A stretch of DNA of 64,000 bases from Macrobrachium rosenbergii (taxonomy: Eukaryota; Arthropoda; Malacostraca; Decapoda; Palaemonidae). The stretch lies in the NCBI RefSeq assembly GCF_040412425.1, contig NC_089795.1, forward strand, positions 86,232,730 to 86,296,729, given 5' to 3'. Positions 13,531 to 25,139 of this stretch are shown piece by piece. The notes under the pieces were generated by a model that saw only the letters and a program-made list of their open reading frames with translations, searched no databases and was not told the origin of the DNA. A program made the translations under genes and the position numbers. Within the stretch, counting starts at the first letter, position 1. Every line of letters begins with the position of its first letter.

Positions 13531-13632
13531 AACCAATTGGTTCTTAGCCACGTAAAATAAGTCTAATCCTTCGGGCCAGCCCTAGAAGAGCTGTTAATCA
13601 GCTCAGTGGTCTGGTAAAACTAAGGTATACTT
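13531..13632 (+). mobile_element. 5'-truncated SINE with 16-bp target duplication
   Basis: Contains 'ggttcttagccacgt', 'cttcgggccagccctag' and 'ggtctggtaaaactaagg', the same 3' part as the longer copy at 25,600-25,848. Identical 16-mers (aacttgtacatcaagt) flank it at 13,515-13,530 and 13,633-13,648. This is the mark of LINE-driven retroposition. Confidence 0.85.
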
Positions 13633-13648
13633 AACTTGTACATCAAGT

Positions 13649-14559
13649 ACAAATGGTTCCAGAGGCCCTGGTTCTAATTACCCTTGGGGGTGGGGTAGGG
13701 TTGGGGGAGCATATAGTCTCCCCAACCAAGCAGCTCTTCAATCTAATGTAAAGCAATGACTCTTTGATGAAATAAACATGACTTTTTACATGAAGATATT
13801 ATTTTCAACAATATTCAATGAACTTACAAGACTTTCCCTCCTCCCAGCCTGCCTCTGTGTTCCTTGCAACTGGTTCAGACAACACAAAGATAGAATCTAC
13901 CTGCCAGAAGTGCTGTGGAACCTGTATGCATACTCAGACAGGTGGGACTAGGAAGATTCTCCCTCTTCTGTAGAGTGTCTGGAGGACTGAAGTTGGACAG
14001 TATGACTTTTGTGTTGATATAAACTAATTTTCTTTTCAAAAATATATATTTTTGGCTTGCCTTCCTCTTTCCTAGCTTGTCCTATTTCATCTTTAAACAA
14101 TACGGAGTTCTATAACTTCCATTTCTTTACAAAAGTTTGGACAACATTGTATTTTGAGCTGAGCACTTCAACATGAAAATTATACAGACAGTATACATGT
14201 ATTATCGAAGTAACAAGCTAAGTTTCAAGTATTTTCAGGAATCAAATACATAAGTAGCAGATCTCTTTATACTGGTAATTTTTTTTTTTATCTGGGTATA
14301 GTTTTCCTTTGTCCACTTCCGACTTGTCTTTACTTAAGCAAAAGGTAATCAGTCTGATAAAATATGAAAAATAAAAATCGACACTTACATATTTCACCGG
14401 TTCACTTATCCGTACACCTAATGGCCTGATTTGGAAACTGGTTTATCTATGATTCTTGCGCTTTGTAGCAACTCTGGAAGAACGACTATTCCCCCATCAG
14501 ATTATCCTACCTTTGGCATGTGATGATAACGATGCAGCAGCCAGCATCATTACATTTCA
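13649..14559. other. No gene recognised
   Basis: An intergenic stretch between copy A and the 3' end of the copy B gene. Short poly-T and A-rich runs only. No endonuclease or reverse transcriptase was found downstream of the Gag-like gene here. Confidence 0.6.
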
Positions 14560-14565
14560 TTTATT
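14560..14565 (-). terminator. Poly(A) signal AATAAA for eIF5/Gag copy B
   Basis: TTTATT on the plus strand reads AATAAA on the gene strand, 171 bases beyond the stop codon. A cleavage site was not identified. Confidence 0.5.
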
Positions 14566-14587
14566 TCCGAATTTTATGCCATTGCTT

Positions 14588-14743
14588 GGCTATGCTTCTG
14601 TCAGCTGTAATGTATCGATCAGATCTGGCTATGCTTCTGTCAGCTGTAATGTATCGATCAGATCTGGCTATGCTTCTGTCAGCTGTAATGTATCGATCAG
14701 ATCTGGCTATGCTTCTGTCAGCTGTAATGTATCGATCAGATCA
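14588..14743. repeat. 39-bp minisatellite, four units
   Basis: Four units starting ggctatgcttctgtcagctg repeat with an exact 39-bp period. The last unit diverges at its end, where the stop codon of the eIF5/Gag gene lies (14,736-14,738). The array therefore sits at the CDS/3' UTR boundary. The plus-strand open frame through it is a shadow of the repeat. Confidence 0.95.
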
Positions 14744-17700
14744 AGTATAAGTATTTCTTGCGCTTTCTGGCTGGCTGTGGTGTTGGTTTGATAACTTGTT
14801 CTGCAAGGGCTATTGTATTTTTTGTTCCTGCTTCTTCTGCTCTGTTGTTGTTCTCCATGGTCAGTTGCATTTCTTGGTTTTGCTTCATTTTTTCTACTAC
14901 AGGCATGACATCTTGTTGTTCTCCATGGTCAGTTGTATTTTTTATTCCGGCTTCTACTTTGCTGTTGTTCTCAATGGATGGATGGATGCATTCATGATAT
15001 CTACGGCAGAAGTCCAGCCACCATTCAGCGGTCAGTTGCTGTCTTTGTTTTTTCCTCTTGATTTTCACTACAGGTATGATATCTTGTTTTCCTGGCGCAG
15101 TTGTATTTTTGGTTCTTGCTTCTTCTACTTTCTTGTTCTCCACGGTTAGTAGTGTTTTCTGTTTTTGCTCTGCACTTTCAACTACAGGTACAACTTGTTG
15201 TTCTCCGTGGTCAGTTGCGTTTTTGCACTTTGCTTTGTTCAATTTCTTGTTGCTCTTCACATTTACCTGTATATTTTCTTCTTTCTTCTTTCTTTGTGCT
15301 TCTTGTTTGATAGTTTTTTGTTGTTTTGTTGTTATATTTTTTCCTTCTGCTCCTTCACTTTGTAAATCTAGCATGATAACTTCTAGATGTTCTCCATGGT
15401 CAGTTCTATCTTTTATTCTTGCTTCTTGTTCTTTATATTTCTGACATGATCTGTTCCCTGTAATGTGTGGTCCCTTGCAAAGGAAGCATGTTGATGTCTC
15501 TGAATTACAGTCTCTTAGCCAGTGTCCTTTCCACATTTTGGGCATACAAGTTCTCCTCTACATTGGCCAAGCTTATGTCCAAATTTCTGGCATTTAGTGC
15601 ATCGTATAACATGGTATCTGTCATATACTTTGCAAAACTTTTCATCGCCAAACTTATCGAGAATATACAGCTTGTCACCACGTGCTGCTACATTCCTTCT
15701 TATTTTTGGTGAGCACTTTATGATGTAACCTGGCCTTCCCTTGGCGTCAGCTTGCACAGTTGCAACCTTTTTGAAGTCATCTTCATCTTTTATCAGATAC
15801 CTTAGCCATGGGTTCTTGTTTTTTATATTTTCTATGACATCCTCTTCTTTCACATCTTCTGGGACTCTACTTATCATGATTTTGGGGATCAATTTTCTAT
15901 TCTCACAAGCTGCAGTGTTACTTTCTACAACTGGTAACGCTTCACTTTCTTCAAACTTTTGGAAGCAACACTCATAATCGTCAGACTCTGTTTCTTCGAA
16001 CTTTCTGAGGTAGTATTCATAATCTTCAGAATCTGTACAGTCTGAGAGGAAGTATTCATCGTCATGAATATCTGTATACACGTGGTGTCTTGGGATATCA
16101 CGAACCACTGGCAGTCTGTTTCTCTTCGGTCTAGTAGCATTTACTGCTGGGGCAGTCGATTTTTTTCGTCTTAATTTGTCTGCACGGTTTGTTTCCTTTG
16201 GTTTTGTAATATTCTTTCCCCTTCTTTTACTAATGGGTACTGTGCGAACCACTGGCAGAATGTTTTTCTTTTGTTTAGTAGCTTTTACTTCTGGGTCAGT
16301 TGAATTTACATCCAAGGTATTTTTCTTTTTCGATTTTAATTTGTCTGCATAGTTTGTTTCCTTTGATTCTGGAATCCTCTTTCCAATTTGTTTATTCATT
16401 GGGATTTCACCAACTGCTGGCAGAATGTTTTCGTTTTGTTTGGTAACTTTTACTGCTGGTTCTGCTGATTTTGCAACTAAGGCATTCTTTCTTGTTGACT
16501 TAAATTTGGCTGTATAATGTGTTTCCTTTGATTTTGGAAGCGTCGTTCTCATTCGTTCACTCGGGGGTTTCACTCTTTTATTACGCCAAATAAACCTCGA
16601 CATTTTGTCAGTGGTGTATAGATGTCCTCGTAATCACATGTCCTGCATCTCTTCTGGAGTGTATCCACTGCTTCCTGTGAATAGCAAAATATTACCCTCA
16701 AAAGTTTCTCCTCATTTTTATGTTTCAATATGCAGACACTTCCCTACTCACAAACATTCAACAGATACAGAAAAATGGGAATGCAAATTAGAATTGTGTT
16801 CACAGCACTCACCTTGCCACCTGTAAGTTCAGATTTTATTTTGTGTGCCTGTTCTGTACATACAGTACTGCATGTACAGTGTATTGTGTTTTAGGATGAA
16901 AAAACATACAGTACTGTACTGTATAGATTTTATGTACTTAAATGGGCATGAAGAGTACAGTAACCAACTTACAAAAAGTCCAATATACAAATGGCCTTCC
17001 GGAACATAACTCGTTTGTGAGTAGGGCGGTGTCTGCACTTCAGTTCTAATAAAGACACTCATCAGACAGTAATAGCCAAGTTGTCACTTGAATGCTTTGT
17101 GACACTAGAATTGAAACCATAACTCTTGAATTATGTTGGCAGCAACACCCCACTTTTCCCCTAACAAAAACAACAGAGCCTGACCATTTTTTAAGTCAAG
17201 TATTCCTGAACATTTAGTTAAACTGTAAAAAAAAACCCATACTTAAAATTTTTTAATTAAAACATTTGCACTTACATTTGCACTCAGAGCAGTTCTTTTT
17301 TCACATTTAGGACAGAGGACAAACTTGTGGCAGAAATCCTTGAGCAGTTGGTGCAGCTTCTTTGTCCTATGAAGCCCATGGACGATGACTCTACCATTCT
17401 TTTTGTAAATTATTGTTCCAAGTTTGTATGAAAAATATTTCATTATATCTGAAACAGAAAACCAAATGGTGTGAATGATGAATCATGAAATTTAGGCTAT
17501 AATACAAAGCAAATGGGGTACTTCCAGCCATTCAGCTCTGAAGGGCAAAAGGAGGCACTTGAGTGATTGGACAGCAAGATAATAGAGATCTGGAAAATAA
17601 ATGAGATGACGTACAAGTAACTAAAGGTGAAACTGGGAGGAAAACCCACTTAAGAGGTAACAGTCTGAGAGGTTGAATTGCAAGATGGGAAAAAAACGGA

Positions 17701-19947
17701 GGCAGTACTGGAGGTCTAAGTATAAAAGGCTAAAATTAGAGTGAATTTAGAGGCTGAAAGGGATGTGCCGAAGAAACTTTGGTGCATTTTTTACTTGTTT
17801 AGTAGTGCCTACACTGCATCACATGGGTACACTGACACCAATATTCCCTTCAGGGAACATGATGTGAACCGTGTTGTGTTCCACAATCAATCAGTCAGTC
17901 CCTGTGGTCCATAGGGGACACACTGAACCTATATTAATACTCTCCACAAATGGCTATCCCATGTTCTCTGCCTTAGGTCATCTCAACAATCCTCTCCTGC
18001 ATCTATCGTCATTGTTTTCTGCCATGCTCTTATAGGCCTACCCCACCCATGCTTTTACCCTCAGAAGGGTTCAGTAATATTGCCATGATTATGTACTGTA
18101 ACTCAAAATTTCTAGACAAAACTAATCTGTAGATTATCCTTTTATTCTCGTTAAAAGTAATCGTGAAGATATTTCTCCTTCCAAACAGTACAGTATTCTT
18201 ATTTTGTTTACCCTTTGGTAGTAACACTTTATTCTTAAATGAATACTATTTTCTGTTTTAAGGAAAAGCCTCACAGTTGCCTTATACACCTATACAGAAG
18301 CCAGGTGTATAGGTGCATATCTTGCACACACTCACTCTCCATAATGTTAATGTCCTTCAATTCTAACGCTTCTGCCACTACTGTATATTTATATATTACT
18401 TCTTAGACATCCTATTCCCCTTTCCTTCTAAGACTTCCAAACTCTATAACCAGTATCCCAATGTATTCTACAGTTCAACCCCTTGTTTTACATCAATGTG
18501 AATATTGTTACTACATTCTGTATTAATTTCTCTCACTTTTAACCACCGCAGGTTTGGATTCTGATCTTTGTTGTCTGCAATTCACTGACTTGCAAACATC
18601 AGAATGTTGATGCAGATATTATCTGAAACTAACATTCTGTGAACTAAACTAACCCAAACTTAGCTATGATGTGGCCTGTCTCCCTTTCCTAGCCATTCCT
18701 CTCACTGTAGTACAGTATTCTAAGCATCAGTGACCACAGCTGTTGTGATGCTGATTTGTTGAACTAAATCAATCAATAAAACTCATTTCGATAACATACA
18801 CATTTGACTTCATTGTAGTCAACAATAATTCACTTCCATTTTCCCATGTTTCAGTTTTGCCTTTTTTTTTTTTTTTTTTTTTTTAATGATCCCCCAAACA
18901 AATCGCTCCCTTTAAACCATTTTTTGCTTAAACTTCTTTCATCACTCACATCTTTTCAGCGATTATTTTCTAAACATTTCATTAATTATAGTCTAATTTT
19001 CCTTACCTACCCCACTCTTTTATTTTTTCCTTACATCAGGCTTCCTTCTACACTGGAAACTCACTTCAAACAATCTTCATTTCTCTTGCTAATCCTCTCC
19101 CATCCCACCAACTCAACACCAGCTTCTTAACTTCCTCGTCCTTACACACCTGTCTCCACTGACACCTAAGCCATAAACCTTTCCTCCTCCATAGAGCCTG
19201 TTTTCTGTTCTCATTTTTTCCCTACAACCTAATAAATCTCACAAACTTCAGCCATGTCAACACCTCATCTATCAGTTTAACCATCCATCTTCTCTATACT
19301 GGTAAAAGTTTTTATGTAATTACATTCCTGCTTTAACTTTCTTCTGCGCCTCGTAATCATGCAGACGGAATAACCTGATTAAGTAATCCATTTTTTTTCT
19401 CATTCATCAGCAATGTACTTGACATCTTGAAAATCGATAGCAGTCTGCATATGACTTGAGAATGTGTTTTGCGTATTCCAAACTGATTACAGTCTTACAT
19501 GATTCAATGCTGACAATAGCTTTACAACAAACAAAGCCAAAGGCAGTTGAAAATACCTTACCATAGAATTACCACAGCCGAGATAGGAGTTGTAACCAGC
19601 TCCCTGGATTTACAAACCAAAAATGCAGAGAATAAGATTGTGCAAATAAATATCAAGAAAGGGCAAATAAATATTAAGAATTAGTAAAATTTTAGTTGTC
19701 ATTCAAATAAACATGAAAATGGTGATATTGCTATACTGTATTGCTGTTTGGCTAAATGAGTTAACTTGCAAACATTGCAACTTGAAAACTTACATATCAG
19801 AGGGTGGCCTAATGCCCTAGAAACAGCATCCAAGTTTAAAATGCGAGTCTGCAGTCTCGACTTTGCCATCACCTCGGTAAGTATGTGTGGAACCTTTACC
19901 CTGGACTTCTTTCCATAGTCCTCGAGTGCAGTCATCACCTCTTGCAT
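14736..19947 (-). CDS. eIF5 N-terminal domain / Gag-like CCHC fusion gene, copy B
   Basis: Three exons: 19947-19794, 17448-17276 and 16674-14736, with AG/GT junctions (phases 1 and 0). They would give about 755 residues if two missing bases are allowed for. Residues 1-141 match eIF5: the Arg15 arginine-finger position is kept (R16, in 'SRVKVP'), the Lys33 position is Gln, and Lys55 is kept ('MKYF'). Zinc Cys lie at 97/100 and 119/122 with 'KFVLCPKCE'. Residues 155-304 are three about 50-residue basic repeats and 313-355 are acidic. Residues 369-483 resemble the PRE_C2HC plus CCHC region of jockey-type ORF1, with knuckle C468/C471/H476/C481. Two more knuckles follow, then Lys/Glu-rich repeats. 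The eIF5 C-terminal HEAT domain is absent and no RT follows. One G appears lost from a GGG at about 16,626 and another at about 15,524. Role unknown; RNA or initiation-complex binding is inference. Confidence 0.75.
17515..17870 (-). repeat. SINE-like dispersed repeat, copy B counterpart
   Basis: Counterpart of 1,530-1,910, in the first intron of the copy B gene, with several small deletions. Confidence 0.5.
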
Positions 19948-20810
19948 ACTTGCCCAAGGAGCAATTTGCCCATCAACCTTTCAATTGAGAAAAGCAAGAT
20001 ATTTTACTACTTTCACTCTGATACTGTAAGAGAAAAGAACAAAAGGTTATGCAACCCAATGCCCTTTTTTAAACTCAGGTTTGAGAAACAAAAAAAAAAA
20101 AAGAGGGAAGAAGAATACAGCTCAACCAGGGAAAAATGGTAAAACCTGCCTTTTTACAAAACAACTATTATAAGTAAGGGACAAAAGAATGGGTATGAGA
20201 ATTCCAAAGAATGTTATTTGAGGGAGGAAAAACTACTGTACTGAATCGTGTAACCAAAATGCTATTCTATGATGATTACTGATATTATTGCATTCTTAAT
20301 TCTCCATCATTAGGGCTATGATTTGTGACAATGAATCTGGATGAAAACAAATCAAAGAATATTTTGCAGGATGCCAATGGATTAAATCTTGAAATGTCAC
20401 TAATGGTTTATGAATATTCTTATCCACTGGCAGGCACTATTTCAGATTCTAATAGTGTATAAGGAATAACATAGAATTAGTATTTAAATTAAATAATGTA
20501 CAAATTAAAAGTGATTCTTGGGTAATGAGTTTGATGCAATAACAATAAAACAAAAGAACCATTTGATGATTTGTTAAAACTTTTATCTGACTGCCTTGAT
20601 ACTGTAGCAGGCAGCTGTATAGACCATTCTCTAAGAATACCTTTGCAAAACTGATTAAAACTTGTGTAAAAGATTGTAAATTTGAATTCAATTGGAAAAA
20701 TTACTTTCAAATTGTACACTGGTTTAGATACACTGATGACATATTTTGTAGCTGGCTGTGTAACAATTATCAAATGAAAATGGACTATATAGAGATATCT
20801 CTTGAAAATA

Positions 20811-20938
20811 CCAAGATATATACAAGATATGCACAGGATTACAGACACAATCTTCTATTCTATAATATATAATACCAAGATATATACAAGATATGCACAG
20901 GATTACAGACACAATCTTCTATTCTATAATATATAATT
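20811..20938. repeat. 64-bp tandem duplication
   Basis: Two adjacent, essentially identical units starting 'ccaagatatatacaagatat'. Copy A does not carry the second unit, so it arose after the segmental duplication. Confidence 0.9.
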
Positions 20939-22266
20939 AAGTATTGTTTTACAAACAAGTGAGATACAGTATACAGCATATACTTGTGTATGTATACTCC
21001 TACTCTGTATATGTGAATTATATATTAAATTTAAAAAGGTATACATATTTTATCTTGTACACTCCTTATTAAAAGTATACAGTAATAAGAATATTTGCTA
21101 TGATCATAGATATAAACTTTTGGGTGTTCTCACACAGGTTTTGTCTTTATAGGCTATACTGTATTTTGGGTGAAAGCAAGCTCCCAATAATCATATCTGT
21201 GGTCAGTTTAATGGTTTTTAACGTTAATTGTGGGTTACTTTTTTTCAAAGTATACAATTAACTGATTAGTTATCTTAATGGGGTTATCCAGTTCAATGGT
21301 GATTTCACTTTTTAAATACTGCCTGTTTTATTTTTATTGCTCCAGAACTTACACCTTAATAGTTTTTGCATCATGCTACTACTGTATTCCTGCACAAGAC
21401 ACAAGTCCCCTGATGTACTGTGCAGTCTAATATCTCTCTCTCATATTTTACTGACAAGTGTAATGTAAACCAATACAACTCAAGTAACTTAAACACTGAT
21501 GTAGTAGTCACTTGTCAAGTATTGTATTCCTCTGTTTATGACATCATGGACATATGAATTTGTGTACTTTGCTTGATGTGCTTTTCTAAAATGAGCACAC
21601 CCAACAAGACCAAACTGGATTTTCATCTGTACACAGGTGTATACTAAAGGTTCTTCTTCTTTTGAATGACTTTGTCTCAACTTGCTTATCTGTCAGGATA
21701 TGAGTGGCAGTAATCATATTCTTGGGAGGTCCTTTTCTTGAGGCAGAGAGACAAAACCTGTTTTCAATGCATAAACATTAGTTAATAACTAACTTGTCTA
21801 GCCAAAGGAAGGTACAGTACTGGCAATTGTTCATATTATGAGCAATGGTATTTTGTTTTGCACATTAAATTTCACTTCATCTGAATATGATTAAAAGCAC
21901 TGAATTATAGCTGTGGTTACATACCTCTTGGCATGAGGTAATTCCTATACATCAGACCAGCCTAGTAATTTGCTGGGATGTGTTCTGCCCTAATTTGATT
22001 GGTGGTCATATTCAGGCACCAACTGTACCTGGAACAGTCTACGCCTTTCAAGGTTTAGCCTATTTTGACAGTCATTTTTATGTACCTTATTTTGGACTAG
22101 TATTTGATTAGTCTATAACCATTGCCTAAATGGATAGTTAGGCAATTGAGATCAGGTGCCTTATCCTGGCTTTGCAATTTACCTATTGTTGAAGACTGTA
22201 ACCATAATTTAAGACTGACATATAAGGTTAACAGTAAACACTTTGGGGAGTTTGGCAAACTGGAAA

Positions 22267-22395
22267 CTCAATGGGACGTTGTGTTTAGTACTAGCCCCTC
22301 AGGAATCAAAGATATCATTTATTAATATACAGAAATAGGTGTATATAATACTATGATCCCCGAGGGGCTAGTACTAAACACAGCATCCCATTGAG
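22267..22395. mobile_element. Hairpin (MITE-like) element, only in copy B
   Basis: Arms of about 42 bp begin 'ctcaatgggacgttgtgttt' and close with the near-complement ending 'acagcatcccattgag'. They share the motif 'gtttagtactagcccctc'. The loop is AT-rich. The same 'gtttagtactagcacctcgg' motif recurs just downstream at about 22,408. Confidence 0.75.
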
Positions 22396-24314
22396 CCTCC
22401 ACCATGTTTAGTACTAGCACCTCGGAGGTGACACATAGGTGGATACATACTGGGTTAATACCCATCTGATCTGAGCACTGGTGTACAGTATTTTAATCTG
22501 ACAAAGGGGAACCTCAAACCTGAGCTTAAAAACTTTGGCCAATCTGCAGACGGGACTTGGTAAAAGTTTCATAGGCTAGGTATATTGTGATTTGTCAAGT
22601 TTAACACTATAAAAATGGTACTTTAGTGTTTATATTTTACCAATATTTTATGGTACTTGTCATGGTGACTATGTTGGGAAAACTTGTGCATTTAAAGCCT
22701 AGTGCATGTGCCACACTGTATCCACTGTGCAATTTCTTATAATTTTATGATGCAACAGCACCTCGGAGTTGATGCGTAGGTCGATACATATCAAGTTAAC
22801 ACTGGTTAGATGTAGGTATTAGCAGTATTATGTAAAGTTATTATTATATAAAGTTAGGGTTATACTATAATACAGTACTTTAGTTCAATACCAAATGGTT
22901 GAATGATGGTCATTTTGGTGCATTTGCATAAGGAATATAGGTAGGTCTGGCTCAAGGTTTACATATTTCTTAAATAAAGGGGGGTGCTAGGCACTTCTAA
23001 TACATGCACTATTTTGGGGTGTACATGGGAACTTTTACATATTTATTTCATAATAATTACCCATGTCTGCCACCTGTGTAAGAAATGTTGAAAAGCACCT
23101 TCGACTGATATATTTTAAATTCTAGATCCATAAAGTACCCTTTATTTGTTTGGAAGTAATGTTATCCCACACATGAATGTCTCATCACCACAAAATAAAC
23201 CTTGGCTGGAAGAACTGATTATCAGGATTGGTAAGAGATATGATAAGTGCCCCAGGGTAGGTTGAAATGAATTTCTCTTTTTCACTTCATGACTCCTGCT
23301 CCCCTAGGTCAGGTTAGGATAGGGGGCTAGGTTTAAGCACCCTAGGTTAAGATAGGATGCATTCCTGTGTTTTTTACTCGGTGACTCTTTATGGTGTTTT
23401 ACGTTGGTTTAGTTTGATGAGGATGCATCCCTGTAACTATTCTCACCATACTTTCATGCTTTAAATTTTCTCTGGGGCGATTGTTACTGTTGATAAGCAT
23501 GACCTATGTATTTTTCAGACTGACCATGTTCTGACATATGCATTTCCTACCATCTGATTTAGTGCACTGTACTAATTTTTGGGTTTCCCCTACAGAAAAA
23601 CCCCAGTTATCAATACAGCAGCCCCCTTTAGTTGTCAGTTATCAGGGGGAAAGGTTTGTACCAACAGTATTGGTTAGACAAGAATTTAACACAAGGCAAC
23701 CAGTTTGAAAAACGTATGGTTCGTGTACGTCTCAAAAATTATAGTACTGTAACAAAGTCACACCCAAATGGCATATTGTTATCTTTCGTTAGGTCCTGAA
23801 TGGAATTCGTCTGGTATCTAATGTTATGAAGTGTGCCTAGACTAGCTAATGGGAATAAGGGACACAGTTAATTTTGATAATCTCTAATCTTACAAAGCGG
23901 ACATTTGCGAATAGTTAATATCTTTAGATGTCGTCATCTATGTGTACTCTGTCGAACCTATAAACTTTAAATAGGGCAATTCTTTGCATACGTATTATCA
24001 CCCTCTGTTATGAGAAATAAAAAATGCCATCGCCTTTCTGCTAGTACATTATGTACATTAACCAAATTACCATAAAGTTGGAAAATGCACGGATATCCAC
24101 GTTCATTGTACTGGGAGTTATTTGCTTTCGTTTATTCAATCATAGCGGTTCCGAGAGGCGTCCATGTTTGTTTGTTTACAAGTGTCAGCCGATTCCTGTC
24201 TTCACGTCGTTCAAGGCCAACCAAAACTGTCATGAATCACTGATACAACTGACTGTCATGGTATGAGGCCCACTTGAAAACACCCAGGAGTAATGAGTAA
24301 TAATGCGAAGAAGA

Positions 24315-24551
24315 TTAAGAAATATAATAAATAACGAGAAGATGAAATTCATCACACAACACGAACCGTCTGCCACTGAATTTCCAGCTGCATTTTCGCC
24401 CTTCCCAAGAGGAGCGTCGTCGATATCTTTCCTTTAGCTCACAAAGGCTTCTTTTCGCTTTTCCTCTCATATACTCTTTGTAGCGGAGGTGACCGTAGAA
24501 ACTGTAAGGTGGCACTGACAGCAGCTTGAAAACTCTGGGACCTACACTCAA
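24315..24551 (-). other. Conserved ORF block, copy B (possible 5' exon)
   Basis: A 78-codon frame starting at an ATG ('MSVGPRVFKLL'), the counterpart of 8,759-9,094. The Arg-rich core is unchanged in protein although bases differ. About 4.4 kb upstream of the eIF5/Gag start on the same strand. Not recognised. No strong splice donor is obvious before its stop, so 5' UTR or promoter function is as likely as coding. Confidence 0.3.
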
Positions 24552-25139
24552 GCGCTCAAGCGAACACGACTCCTGTCGCTTTCTTGTTGCTGTGCAGTAG
24601 GGTACACCTCAGTGACCTTGCGTACCTGTCACGTACCGAACAGTGTTCCCAAATCTTCAGGAAGATATGCTAGAATTGTTGTGAAATTATGCTAAATAGA
24701 CCAAAAAGATGCTAGATTTATCATTGAATTATGCTAGAATTGTGCCAGGTTTTAGACTAATGATCAGCTAAACATTAAAAGGCTAGTGATTAATTAAAAC
24801 AATAATGAATGTTATTTGGCATTTTAATAATAATCAGTTTATACTGTCGAGTAGAACTGTGTTGCAAGCTAGATGTTTCACACACATTCCTCAAAATGAA
24901 AAAAAAAAAATATAATTCTTCTTAAATTCAGGTTCCAGCCTACATACTTTATTATTTCTTAAAATTAAAATAAAATTAGTGTTTTTTTTGGGGGGGATAC
25001 AGACTGTAACATTTCTCAAAATAAAATGAAATTATTGTAAAGTCCCCGCAACAGTTAAAATAAATAGCTAGCCTACTTACTGATGCCACTGTGGATATAT
25101 ATCCTTTGTACGCACTGCTGGGAAGAAAGGGCGTTGGGT

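Larger units (their letters stand above)
19948..24130. other. No gene recognised (duplicated stretch upstream of copy B gene)
   Basis: AT-rich sequence matching 3,968-8,580. It holds one tandem duplication (20,811-20,938) and one hairpin element (22,267-22,395). A partial repeat of 'agcacctcgga..tga.' with 'gatacata' occurs at about 22,420 and 22,757. No preserved reading frame was found. Confidence 0.5.

Noticed and set aside
14456..14791. Plus-strand frame with repeated Ser-Val-Ser-Cys motif
   Set aside because: It is the 39-bp minisatellite read in frame, and lies antisense to the fusion gene end.
15500..15550. Programmed -1 frameshift joining the two Gag-like frames of copy B
   Set aside because: No slippery heptamer is present at the overlap. 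Allowing one extra G in a short G run restores a normal second knuckle, and a matching one-G loss at about 16,626 points to simple deletion or assembly error.
17276..19947. eIF2-beta as the source of the N-terminal domain
   Set aside because: eIF2-beta shares the fold, but 'KFVLCPKCE', the start-proximal R-x-K-x-P motif and the Y-x-x-KYF-x-x-x-LG block fit eIF5 better.
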